Of a stretch of DNA of 64,000 nt, positions 35,611 through 47,300 are shown in pieces; positions within the stretch are counted from its first letter, which is position 1; each line of letters opens with the position of its first letter. The notes beneath the pieces were generated by a model. The model did no database searches. It was given only the letters and a program-made list of their open reading frames with translations, and was not told the DNA's origin. The position numbers and the translations under genes were made by a program. Source of the DNA: Lycorma delicatula (Eukaryota; Arthropoda; Insecta; Hemiptera; Fulgoridae). The stretch covers positions 82,983,398-83,047,397 of the forward strand of contig NC_134457.1 of NCBI RefSeq assembly GCF_047948215.1. The letters run 5' to 3'.

Positions 35611-37642
35611 CTTTATTGATTTGGCTATGGGATGTTAACTGGAGTGCTACAAGGCTGCGATTTTCCTAAATTTCCTAGCAACATAGAAAAGAGAAGCGAT
35701 GTTTAAAAATTACTTCGTCATTATGTTTAATAATAATTAAAATGAAAAGCATTTTTACGACTTCCGTAATACTAGTTTGGTGATACGTGATTAAGAATTT
35801 TATTTCATTAAAGTACAAGAATCACCGCAACAAAATAGTTCATCGGTTCTACTTGCAGAGTAAAAATAGATTGAACTTTTCTAAAATATTAAGGATTTTT
35901 TTAAAATTTTACTAATACTGATTTTAGAAATGGAATTTTGACTTCAAATTAATATTTACACCGGAAGAATACGCGCCGCGTAGTTGAAATTTTAAACTAG
36001 CTGAAATTTTACCAGTTTCTTTCACGGGAATAAAAAGATAAAAAAAATTACAATACGGTAGAGTAATAGTGAACGGCGTGAGAGAGGTTAGAGGAAGGAC
36101 TCACCGCATTGCGGTTCGTCCAATATTTGCAATAAATAATATTCACTATACGAGTATAACCTTTCTAGCTTAGTCGCCGCTAGTAGTGGCGTGGCCCTAA
36201 TGAGCTGGGCGTTGCCGCCATTCTTTGATCTTCTTTGTTATGTTGTTTTTGTTGTTAATAGCGGTTAGCCCTTTTGAACCTCCTCTTCTCTCTGAACGGT
36301 CATCGTAATCATCGCCGTCATCATCCCCTTTTGTACAAATTAAATAAATTTTCATCCCCCTCCGCTTGTTTATCGCTGCGTCGTATTTTGATCGTCCTAT
36401 TAATTGTTGAAAGCATGTAACAATGATAAGTAACATAAGAGAAGCTAATTATATAACATTTATCAGATAGTGTAGCGCGAAATAGTGCTGTGATAAATGC
36501 TAATCGTTGTAATTACTTTGTTTTTGAGTAAAAATTTATTAGATGATATATTCTAAGTTGCCTAATAATTATTAGAACCAAATGGCCAATAATTACTAAT
36601 ACGTTTAATTGCATATGGACTGTGGTTTTTAATTATACGACTTCATGTTCCATACCGGAGCGCGTGAACCAAAAGAGCTGTTGTTTTGTTAATATTTTAC
36701 ATTTATTGGGTATATATTTTTATCGATTTTTTGTGAGGCTTTTTAATAGTTTTGTGACAAATTTTCACTAGGATTGGGTCACGTACTGGTATTTTTTACC
36801 TGCTCTGCTACTTAGCGAGTAGACGAATGCATTAGTAGAATCTGTGTGAGTGTGTGTGTGTTTTTTTCTCTTGAATGCTTCTTTTAGTTTTATAACGCCT
36901 TAGCCTTTGTGAAAGGCAATACAGCAATACATAAAAGTTTCAAGTTCTAAGTTCTATATATATAAACTTGAAATAAGTATTCTAATTGCTTTTATCTAGG
37001 TATATATATTTTGATTAACTGTTTGCTTTTGATCAGAAATTAATCGTAATTACTTTGGTAATTAATCAATCGATAAAAAATGTTTATCACACAATTTTTA
37101 CAATTTTTTAAGTAAATTGTAAAGCCCGGAATTATATAGTTGAACGGCTATGTACTTAAATTATGTATAATTCAGATTAACAAATTTAAATAATGTATGT
37201 CATATTATTTTTTCTTTTTAATAGTCAAAACTTATTTTGGGTTTGATGTAATTTTTTTTTTTGTGAAGGATGATTTATCGTTGTGGGTATTTGCTATTTC
37301 GATATCTTAAAACATTATTGTAAACTGGTATTTTAAAGAGGATAATGAGAGAAGTGAATTTGAAAGAAAATCCCAGATCTTATTGTTATTTAAATTAGAT
37401 TCTATTAACAGTAAAAACAGTTAGTAATAAAACAGGGATACTGTTGCCAAGTAGTGTGATTTGTGTTTTGTAGTAATTTAAAACTCCATCATTAATTAAT
37501 GCATTTTTATTAATATATTACCTCTGACTTAGTAAATATCTTCTAAGAAATCTACAACCGAAAGAGGCTGTGTTTTCTTACTCCATTATTCTAGAGTGAG
37601 AAGATAAATCTTGAATTAAATCACATAAATGATTACCGCTGT
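35611..37642. other. Intergenic, nothing supported
   Basis: A 79-codon minus-strand frame at 36197-36436 (hydrophobic start, then a GDDDGDDYDD acidic patch) has no recognisable homologue; the local region 36050-36440 is less AT-rich than its surroundings. It is too weak to call a gene. Confidence 0.4.
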
Positions 37643-37657
37643 AACTCCAACATAGCT
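37643..37657 (+). repeat. Target-site duplication, left copy
   Basis: AACTCCAACATAGCT, identical to 39363-39377. It borders the poly-T (antisense poly-A) end of the R1-like LINE. Confidence 0.92.
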
Positions 37658-39362
37658 TTTTTTTTTAAAGAGGTGGAGGAACCCCATTTACGGCCGCCTA
37701 AGCAGTGTCGGGCTCGCTAACAGGTTCCGCCAGTTATATCCAAAGACATACGTATACCTGCGCACTACCGACTAAACCTCCACCCCTGGCTTCCCTCTTG
37801 CTGGGACTGCTTATAAAAAAATGTCATCAGAATAGGGAATAACCCACACACACAGTCATAACAAATCAACAAATGTCACACACCACACAAACAACATCAC
37901 TGGAAGCAACATATACAGCACGTCAAATACAAACATCGACAACATAACACAAGAACCCTGCAGGAAACAGGACAAAGCTTCTAACATCCACAACACCCAC
38001 GCGTTACACACCTACACAGCAGTCAAGACAGAAATCTCAAATAGTCACAACACTTACCAGTGGCCACCATCAGACGCACGAGCAGAGTGTCCTCAGCCTC
38101 ATCGCAACCAGGCGACCCCCACATTTACGGGGGATCCCCTAGGCACTCAGCAGAGAACCTGTCCGCCCCGCGCCCTCCGGCGCCATTCTCCTCTGCGGGA
38201 CTCCTCATATAATTGCAGCTTCCTCATGACCGTCCTGACGAATCTTTTCTCAGTCTTCCACTGTGCCTCAACTTGTAATAGGATTCGTGGGGTATCTTCG
38301 GGGCAAAACATGCGCTCACGTCTCAAGTTGCCGAGCAGCTCTCTACGCTCTATGGCGGATCGCGGGCACAAAAAGAATAAATGTTGGGGGGGGGGGGTCT
38401 CTTCCACCTCGCACTCCGGACAATTTTCAGATAGATCGAGCCCGAATCTATACAAATAAGATCTGAATTTCCCATGACCCGCCAGAAATTGTGTTAACTC
38501 AAAACTCAGCGTGCCATGGGTCCTCCGCCACCACCCCCTGATGTCCACAATAAGGCGGTGGGTCCACCTACCCTTCGTGATCCGGTCCCACCGCTCCTAC
38601 CATGTGTATGCGATCTATTCTAGTTCTTCAGCAGAACGCTTCCTTTCCTATAATGGAAGTGTTCTCAGTACTATAGTTCTGCTACGCCGCATTATCATCA
38701 AGTCTACAGGCGGAAATCCAGCAATCACCTCAACCGCCTCCCTGGACAACGTCCTATAGGCGGCCGCTACTCTGATGCAACACCTCCTATGAATGGATTT
38801 CAATTTACCCCTGTACTTGGCAAATCTAACAACGCCTGCCCACAACTCGGCTCCATATAGCAGGGCTGAATAGACCACACCAGTTAGGAGTGATTTCCTT
38901 CTATGTTGGGTGGGCCCTCTTGTATTTGGGAGTAGGCTGGCAATAAGCCTTTTCAGTTTCTCCGCCTTCTCAGAGATCACCACCATCTCCGTCTTTTCAG
39001 GAGCCAACTCCAGTCCTACCCCAGCCATCCACTCACTAATCCTTGTATACGACTCTGTTATTTTGCCTACAGCCTCATACCTTGTTTCCGCCTCCACTAG
39101 CAACGCTATATCATCTGCGTAGCCAAATAATGTAACCGATTGTAGCAGAACAACCCGAAGCACATCACACCCATCTATCGAAGTTCTTCTCAGCATACAC
39201 ATTATGCAGTCTAAATATCATCTGACGTCCAATGAGGTAATTTCGCACCATCCGTCGCAGGTAAGATGGGACACGAAGGTCCTCCATTGCTCCCATCATT
39301 GCACGAATGCAGTTAAACGCGTTTCGTACGTTCAGTGTGAATCGGACGCAGATCCTACCATC
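37658..39362 (-). mobile_element. R1-like LINE insertion, 5'-truncated, with exact TSD
   Basis: Minus-strand non-LTR retrotransposon bounded by identical 15-base target duplications and ending in a poly-A tail (T-run from 37658). From 5' to 3' it encodes RT palm pieces VRNAFNCIRAMMGAMEDLRV and PSYLRRMV, then the catalytic box LFGYADDIALLVEA (YADD), GLELAPEKTEMVVIS, LLYGAELWAGV, and a C-terminal gag-like Cys/His knuckle TQFLAGHGKFRSYLYRFG...CPECEVEETP...HLFFLCPR. This order is that of R1-clade ORF2. The RT frame is broken by at least two frameshifts or stops (between 39165 and 39202 and near 38600). A ~490-base 3' UTR rich in CACA lies at 37670-38146. Truncation begins inside the RT domain. 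Confidence 0.88.
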
Positions 39363-39377
39363 AACTCCAACATAGCT
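39363..39377 (+). repeat. Target-site duplication, right copy
   Basis: Second copy of AACTCCAACATAGCT; the pre-insertion site can be read by joining the flanks through one copy. Confidence 0.92.
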
Positions 39378-39904
39378 GGCAATAACGAACAATATCACAT
39401 TGTGTTATATTAGTAATTTTAACAATTAACTATGTTATATTGTATGGAATTGTTACAGTTGTATAGAATTAAATAATCGTGTGTGACACGTCCACGCGTA
39501 TTTTCATAATAGCATAATCATTTTGCCATCGTCGCGAAGTACTCTTCTTTGACATAGTTTGTCAATTTAGTAGTTTTTAGTTTCACGATTATTCACTCGT
39601 TGTGTTCTACCTGCCGTTTCAATTTTAATGCTACTAATTATTTTACTGTAAGCTAGATCCTGATGTAAAAAAAATCTGTGTGGAGTTTTATCGACCACGT
39701 AAGTATATTAGCCACACTGTAATTCTAAAACTGTTATTCTAAAAAAACGAGTCTTGTATTTGATCCGGCCGCTGTGTTACTATAGTGCAGTGGTCTCCAA
39801 AGCGGGTACGCGTACCTCAGAGAATCCGCAAAGTGACACTTTGCGTACTTCGAAAGTACGCCAAAGAAGTAGTATAAGTAATAAATAAGTAGATTTTAGA
39901 CTAA

Positions 39905-39925
39905 ACACACACGCGCGCGCACACA

Positions 39926-39964
<39 letters not shown>
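39905..39964. repeat. (CA)n microsatellite with a CG-rich interruption
   Basis: CACACACGCGCGCGCACACACTCA followed by about 17 CA units. Confidence 0.95.
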
Positions 39965-39970
<6 letters not shown>

Positions 39971-41237
39971 TACACTGGGTACAACTTGTAATTATTTTCG
40001 TCTTAGGGGTACGTGATCAAAAAGGTTTGGAGATTGCTACTGTAGTGTATGTATTTATAGGGCATTAAAGCATCAACCTTTTATTTACTTCAGGATTCAG
40101 CTTTTAGTAAATGGAATGTAGAAGGCCAAACACTGCCCATTAACTAATTCAGTAAATTAGTAACAATAAATTTGCATTAATTGAATCTGTTGTTGAGGGA
40201 AAATGCTAGTCTACCTGACAGGCTGCAGTTATAGTCTTTTAGCGATCTAAGTAGAATAGTACTTGTACTTTTAAACAGAAACTCAATTTTTGTTCATATT
40301 TTATCAAATTAATAATGTTTTGTATCGGCAACTGAACGTACACAAACGTACCAGATGACTATCGAGGTAAAATTTCGTTAGCTTCAATTTATTGATTGTA
40401 AAAATGGATTATAAACAGCCCATTTTAGTGCTCCGTTATTCCGAATATGAAAATTATATGTGCAAGTAGGTTTATCGTTATGTAATTTGTTTTAAATATT
40501 TAAAAATATTTTTAATTATCACTGAATAATTTTGATGTACAAAATAATGTACTGTTAATAAAAACCAGTTTCGTTAAACATAAAATTAATAAATCTCCAA
40601 GAAGTAATAATTTAAAAATTTACGATAAAGATTTTTGTTTATTAAAAACATATTATTATCGCTTATAAAGTCCCTTAAAACTTTGCTTAATAGCAGCAGT
40701 GTTTTACTGCAATTATTTATAATGGCCAAACAGTAAATATATGTTTAGATTTTACTGTATTAAAGGTGCTAGAAAAGTGTGTATGAAATAATGCATGGAC
40801 ATTTTAATCCTATATTTTTAATATTATACCGAATGTGCTGAGTTCGGAGGAGTATGTGAGCGTTTAGCATTACGTGCGCATGCTCAGACCAATGCTTCTC
40901 TCGATTTAGCCGATCCATATACCATATACCATCTTGGTATCACGTAGTTATTTTTTCACTTTAGATTTTCCTAGATTTTGTTTTTTCGTTTTCCGTTTTA
41001 GAACACTCTCTGAAAACAATTGCTGCTGTTCGAGCATCGTTGTTTCAGTTATTCATTTTTTAATTAAAAGTTAGATCGTTTTGAGAATATCAAGAATATT
41101 TCTCGTTTCCAAAAATATACCACTGTAAAAGAGTTCGTTTAAAACATTAGATCCATTCAATTTTTACCGATTTTGTTTGAGGAAGCTTTAGGGATGAGAA
41201 GTTAAGGTGGCTCGCATCCCCAAAACTCTAGGTGTTT
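39965..41237. other. Intergenic, nothing supported (with 39378-39904)
   Basis: At 40875-40885 GTGCGCATGCTC resembles half of an NRF-1-type promoter motif, followed by ATACCATATACCATCTTGGT; no exon downstream is recognisable. Otherwise featureless. Confidence 0.35.
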
Positions 41238-42800
41238 GCTTGGCATTTCTCCCACCACCAGACATTCATAAGACCGAATGTCTGAGCCTAAACGGCAGCA
41301 GCCTCGAACAGTTTAGCGACTAGTATCCTAACATAGCTCCTACAGCTTACCTAACAGCGTGATCGGACTAAGCGTGGTGCCATACACCATCGGCTTACGT
41401 GTCCCAACCGCTCACTTGTCATATATTTGCTAAAATAGGTAGGCGCATCTTGTCAACTACTTAAAATATATATATGACATCTATAATAAAATTTACTTTG
41501 TCTAGGCAGCAATTCGCTGCCACGCCTAGGTCGCTGAATGCCAACAAGTACCTGTCCCTATTTTATACCGCTTGGAGCCATAATAATTGGCTGATGATCA
41601 GCCATACTCAGGGTTAGCTTCCCACGGCAATGCGGTAAGAGTCTTTCCCTTAAGCAAACTACGGATGCCGGTTGAACAAAGCAACCGCATCTAGGAACTC
41701 CCATACGATTCGAGAATGTGGCTGCCCGCCACATTGACTCGCCGCTTATGCGTGGCCAATTTTCCCCTTGACCTTTAAGCTCCAGGGTGGCCGGTGTCTG
41801 GCCTCCCCCAAGAGCAGGGTAGTCAAACATCAGGTGTTCATTTGACTGGACCTCCCCGCAGACGCACAGCTCATCAGCTGCCACAGGCGGAACCGAAACA
41901 GATATTGGTTCAAATTAGCGTGGTTGATGAGCATCCGGGCACCCGTTGCCCTTAAAAACGAGCTCGAGGCATACCATCCCCCAAATGGTTCCATAACCAG
42001 CCTTTCAAGCAACTTGCCATTACCTGCAAGAGACTGATGGGCCGATGATTGCCGACCTCACTAGGATCCTTTCTTGGTTTTAAGAGCACCCTCACCAAAG
42101 CAACTTTCAAATAAGTCGGGAAGCCCCAGCTTAGGCATCCCGAGAACAGCCTGCCCAGCGGCTCTCGTATGACAGGCAGCAGTTGGTCAATCCCCGGTGC
42201 CTTTTTCAGTGCCATTCGAGAAACCGCTCGGTCTATATCAACGGGATCCACAGCCCGTACGCCAGAGAAGGGCATAGTCTCCGCCCTAACGCCTCTGCTT
42301 CACCCTCCGGAGCATCTGGAAACACAGTATCCAGGAACGCCTGGTAAGTCGCCACAGATGTTAAAGTGTGGTTACGACCACCAAACCCGCATCGAACATT
42401 GGACGTGCAATGGTACGTGCAAATGGCTTTGGCCGGTAACATGATTTTGCGAGCTGCCAGGGGTTACGCTGCAACTCGCGCATGGAGTCTTGCCATAACT
42501 TGAGTGTGGCTTTCTTGATGGCATGAACATACTGGTTACGGGCGCGCCAGTAGATCCGCAGACCCTCAGCGCGCACGTCATCAACGATAATCCCCGTTAG
42601 GGGGCGACGCTGGTATCTTATTCTAGTGGACCTAACTCTTGCGCGCAGCACGCTAAGGTCAGAGGACCACCACTTTTTCCCGGGTTTCCGCCTGCGTTTA
42701 ACAGACGGCTCTCCGGAAGTAGCGGTCATGATGGCTCCAGGCACTCTCCGAACAGCGGACTGGCCACTACCTAAGGGGCCGAGACCGCCGTAGGCCGCTT
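41238..42800 (-). pseudogene. Second R1-like LINE family, internally deleted copy
   Basis: Minus-strand ORF2 remnants. N-terminal part: RKPGKKWWSSDLSVLRARVR and YWRARNQYVHAIKKATLKLW (linker between endonuclease and RT), then ALKKAPGIDQLLPVIREPLG, VALVRVLLKPRKDP and NHRPISLLQVM (RT motifs 1-2). At about 41950-42010 the sequence jumps from LLERLVMEPFGGWYASSSF to RATGARMLINHANLNQYLFR, followed by the C-terminal knuckle ADELCVCGEVQSNEHLMFD. The RT catalytic palm with the YADD box is therefore missing; a large in-element deletion is the simplest explanation. A ~300-base 3' UTR ends near GGGAGAAATGCCA (41241-41253, antisense). A plus-strand copy of the 3' part is at 46590-47300. The region is clearly GC-richer than its surroundings. 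Confidence 0.82.
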
Positions 42801-44028
42801 ACAACCATTACAATTATTGTACTGATGTAAATATATCTCTTAAATTGGACCTCATAAAGATTGAAGATTAATTGACCACGTCTAATTTGATTTAAATCTG
42901 ATGAATTATATGGATGATAATAGTCGTTGATATTGAAAAATATATTTTCATTGCACATCAATTGATATATTGAACTGAATGAAGTTATGAGAAACTTAGA
43001 AAGTGTTGTTGGTTAATCGATTTGCAAAGTTAATCAAAACGTTTATTATGAAACGCAGTGCGATGAAATTTTATTCGTACAATTATTATAAAAAAAAGAT
43101 AACAGCACAACGTATTTTACTATGCAGGTGATAATTGATTGGTTTTAATATTCGTATTATGTAATTAATAAGCAGAACTACTTATCAGAATTTTTAACTG
43201 AAATTAAAGTATTTATTACTGAACGTCTACAATACTAGTAAGTTATTTATCGAATGATGCAAAAAATATATATGTATAAAAAGGATTCTTTATGGTATAA
43301 AAATCGGTAAGCGTGAAGTCCATATCATGGAAGAATAACTTAGAAAATTGTTATGGTATAAAATAATCATATATGGTAATTAAATAACGTATATTATGTT
43401 AATTGATTAATATAATAATTGTTGAGCGATTTAAATATTAAATGAAACTTATATTCGTTAAAATAAGAATTACCGCATTTTAATCTAATATATTAATAGA
43501 CTAAGTTACAAACCGAATTATATTTAATTCAAATTTTTTAACGGTGTCTTTAATTTTAATCCTGCAGGCATACTTTTACACAAATATTATTGAAAAGACA
43601 ATTGTGAAAGTTATCAGGCAAGGAAATATGTTCGCCCATAATTTAAAATAAACTTCAAAAGATTGTAAAAATGTAATTGAATTTTTTAGATATTAAATAG
43701 GTTTACATTTAATCCTATTTTCAGTATTTAAGTTACGACAATTATTACTAGTAAAAATTTTTTTTTAATTTGTCGCGTTCCGGGAAAGTCCTACAACTGT
43801 GAATTATTTCTGCTCCACCGCTTACACACACAAAATTTAATTAAAAATATTTATCATTTTATTTGAATATAATATTTTTTTCGTTTATTTAATTCAATGA
43901 TTCTAAATAAAGCGCCAGCGCATACCGTATTTAATTCGCGCGGGTCTGGCGGTACTAGCGGTGACGGTCGGTACTAAGTAAACTAATGTAATTTCACAAC
44001 TTACATAGAACAAATTTCGCTTGTACGG
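42801..44028. other. Intergenic, nothing supported
   Basis: AT-rich with short tandem-like ATATGGTATAAAA motifs near 43290-43380. The segment 43910-43980 is GC-richer and could belong to the SINE-like element that follows. Confidence 0.4.
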
Positions 44029-44650
44029 TCGGCGTCTGGTGTAGCCGTGAGGCTTAACGCACCAGGTACTGAGTCAACCGGACGATCGAGTTCGAGACCC
44101 AGTCAGACCGAGCTGCGTTTTTATGCTTTAAATATTATTTATTTATTTAATTCTATCGCTAATTTGTAACGTCAGAACATAGAAAACAACTATAACAGCA
44201 TTTTTTCGGGTGGGGTGCGTTTTTGCAAAACATTTTTTTCAGATATTATTTTTTAATCGTTAACGAATGTGCTTAAGAAAAATGTGACCTTAATTAGGCG
44301 AAATCTCGAGGTACTGATTGTGATACTACAGCCTCACCCCTTTGACTTAAGTTGTAAATTTAATGGCATCAATGCTCTATATATAGAAGTAATAATTTCA
44401 CCCGGTTTGGTCAAAATCGGGCCTCTACTTCTAGAAGATATAAGGTGATTTTGAGGTCAAAGCCGAATACACACACATATACATATGAACATTAACATCC
44501 AGAAAATTTCCATCCGGTTTTTTGGGTTCTTTACGTGTCAAAACGTCAAGATCCGGTGAAAACCGCATATGCCCAAATTGGACCTATTACAATACTTTCT
44601 CTTCTAAAGGTATAGATCGCTATAGTGCTGTCTAGACGGGAAAGTAAAAA
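44029..44650 (+). mobile_element. tRNA-like SINE, family C (third type), end uncertain
   Basis: The head GGCGTCTGGTGTAGCCGTGA contains a perfect A box (TGGTGTAGCCG, 44037-44047), and 43 bases on a perfect B box (GTTCGAGAC, 44090-44098), the spacing of a tRNA gene. It does not fold as a canonical tRNA with a clear acceptor stem, so a SINE head is more likely than a tRNA gene. The following 550 bases are non-coding and end in GACGGGAAAGTAAAAAA, a plausible LINE-type tail. No target duplication was found; the end is a guess. Confidence 0.5.
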
Positions 44651-46589
44651 ATACTTATTTTAAATAATAAATTACTTTATAATTATTAATTAGATTAAAG
44701 AACTTTTTTAACGGCCGGATCTTTTCGTTATACTTCTGAATCGTCTTTATTGATTTCGTAAGTTAAACATTTTAAGTATTATAGAGTTGAACGTGGATAT
44801 TTGTATAAAATTTAGAAAAGATGTTAATCATTATAAATAAACAATATAAAGCCCATTATTATAACACCTTTCTTTTTATAAGAACTTGCGTTTGCGTGAT
44901 GTACAACATAATTAGTAGATGTCACCGGTCAAGAAAGACGTGAACATGAGCGATGCGCAAAGTTATGCCGCAACCCACACCGCGTCGCATGGAGATATAA
45001 TACAGTCGGATTGTTTAGGTCCGCCCTTTTGCATTTCTAATTAACTATTGTTTCGCTCGTAAATTAAAAACAACCCTCACATTTAAGTGTGTTTTTTATT
45101 TTTCCCCCGTCTAAATTTTTTTTTTTCTTAAATCTACTCGAAGCTAGCCCCTTCATCATCATACAAATTAATTCTTGATAAATTGGAATAATTACTATTT
45201 ATTTTAATCTAATATTTAAGGAAATATTAAATTTGCATACCTTCTTTTCTTATCTTATTTTTTTCTTAGTATTATTTACAGCATTCTCTAAGAATATGAT
45301 GAAGAGAAATTCCTAAAATATGAAAAAAGTTACAACATAAAAACACGCACGTTAAAATAGACTCCTTCCCCCCTTCATCGACACCCTAAAAGTTATAATT
45401 AAGATCTTGTTTTTTTAGCCGTAAACTACAATTATTTATAAAAAACAAATAGTAATTTGCAAGTCAATAACGATTTTAGTATAAGTACGTGTGTGTGTGT
45501 GCAACAAGGTCACGTATACCACCAACGTATCCAGATGGAAACTGTGCCCTGCGTGATTTAATTTTGGTGATCTACGGTATCAGGCCTATTAAATATAGCT
45601 TTGATAATTTTTATATGTAGTTTCTTTACATTTTGATTTTCAGCGTGCTTTTAACGGTGAAGCTTCATATTCTTTGGAAATATCAGGAAATACATTTTAC
45701 CTTAGTTTTGCCCCGAAAAACTTTTTTTTCGATATTTGTTATTCAGGATCCTTCATCAAAACAAAATCATTATGATAAAAATTAAAGCCTTAAGATTTGC
45801 AATTGTATTTTTATAGGAAATATATTTGTTTAATTTTGGTTGGGCTCCGATTGTGTTCTGGTGGAAGTATTTTCTGTTTTTACACGATGACCGTAGATTT
45901 ATGTAAAAGATTTAAAAGAAGAAATTTATTTTAATGTTAGAGCTGTTGTATAAATTTAAAAAAAATCATCTTCAGAAGAATTACAATATTTTCTATGATT
46001 TAAAGAATGTTTTATCCCCTTGATTTAATTGCCGAGGATGATTTTCGTTTATAAGTATTTAATTTAAAAAAATACAATGTTTGGAAAATAGCGTACCTAG
46101 AATAAAATTGTATGGGACTCAATCTTCTCAAATCAAACCTGTCTATTATGATTTTTCAGGATTGCAGCGAAAAATTTCAAATGATTTTAAATAACTTGCA
46201 CTGTTTAATTTCAAACTGTGAATTCCGTTTGATATCCATCTGTGGATACAGGTTTTGTAGTTTACTCGCTGAGGGACTCATTTTAGCAAAAGATTTTAGT
46301 TTGCGAGAAAAGCATAAGGAAGAAAATGGGAATTTTGACCGAGGTTTGTGAACGGATAGTTGATAAAACTGATACCTAAAAGAACACCCTCCAATACATT
46401 TATTAAAAACAATAGAACAAAATATTTTTAATGCAAAAACCTCAGTGACTAAATTAGACATTCTGAAGTCTATTTCAGTTTGCCCATTTGGACTCCACGC
46501 TATATTTCTTGTATTTAGTTTTCACTTAGATGCGGTGAACGTCAGAAGTGAATTTTTTATTTAATTTTTTGTAGACGACGATCCGCACA
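44651..46589. other. Intergenic, nothing supported
   Basis: AT-rich, with short spurious frames at 46112-46461 only. Confidence 0.5.
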
Positions 46590-47300
46590 CTCTTGCTGAC
46601 ATTTACGCGATTCAACTACGTCTTTCTCTAGCCTGGCAACTGATGAGCTGTGTGTCTGCGGGGAGGTCTAGTCGAATGAACATATGATGTTCGACTGCCC
46701 CGCTCTTGGGTGGGAGGGGAAATCGGGCCTTTCTGGAAATTAGAGGTCAAAATTGGCCACTCATAAACAGCGAGTCAGTGTGACGTGAGCGGTATTGTCG
46801 GACCGTGTGGGAGTTCCTTGATGCGGTTGTGTTGTTCGACTGGCATCAGTAGCTTATTAAGGAAAAAGACTCCTACCGAGCTGCTATAGGTTGCCTTCTA
46901 GGAATGGTCGATTATCGGCCAACAGCTCCAAGCGATATAAATGGTGTTCAGATACTTGCGGGCATTCAGCGACCTGGGCGTGGCAGCGAATTGCTATCTT
47001 TAGATTTAAGGTGACAAATTAAATTTTATGTTTACGATAGTCATATATTATATTATAGACAGAGTGCGCCTACCCAATTTAGTTTAATATATAAGTGAAC
47101 GGCTGGACACAAAAGCTAATGGTGTATTTACTAAGCTTACACCGTTCACGCTATTAGGTTAGCTCTAAGATAGAATATAGGTCGATTAAACTGTTTGAGG
47201 CACAGTAGCCCATCGTAGCACGGACATTCGGTCTTATGCTTTAAGTCGACCGAATGGGACGGTGGCGGGAGAAATGCCAATAAACCAACCATAAAAAATT
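46590..47300 (+). pseudogene. Second R1-like LINE family, 3' fragment
   Basis: Plus-strand copy matching the 3' part of the element at 41238-42800: GGCAACTGATGAGCTGTGTG with GTCTGCGGGGAGGTC (the LCVCGEV knuckle), GAATGAACATATGATGTTCG, then CATTCAGCGACCTGGGCGTG, GGCAGCGAATTGCT and a 3' UTR ending GGGAGAAATGCCAATAAACC with a run of A. Only the last ORF2 segment and UTR are present; small indels break the frame. With the first copy it defines the 3' end of the family. Confidence 0.8.

Noticed and set aside
36197..36436. 79-codon minus-strand frame with an acidic patch as a small host gene
   Set aside because: No homology I can recognise, no neighbouring exon signals; composition is consistent with chance.
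44029..44110. A tRNA gene
   Set aside because: A and B boxes are good, but I could not pair a proper acceptor stem, and the sequence runs on into a SINE-like body.
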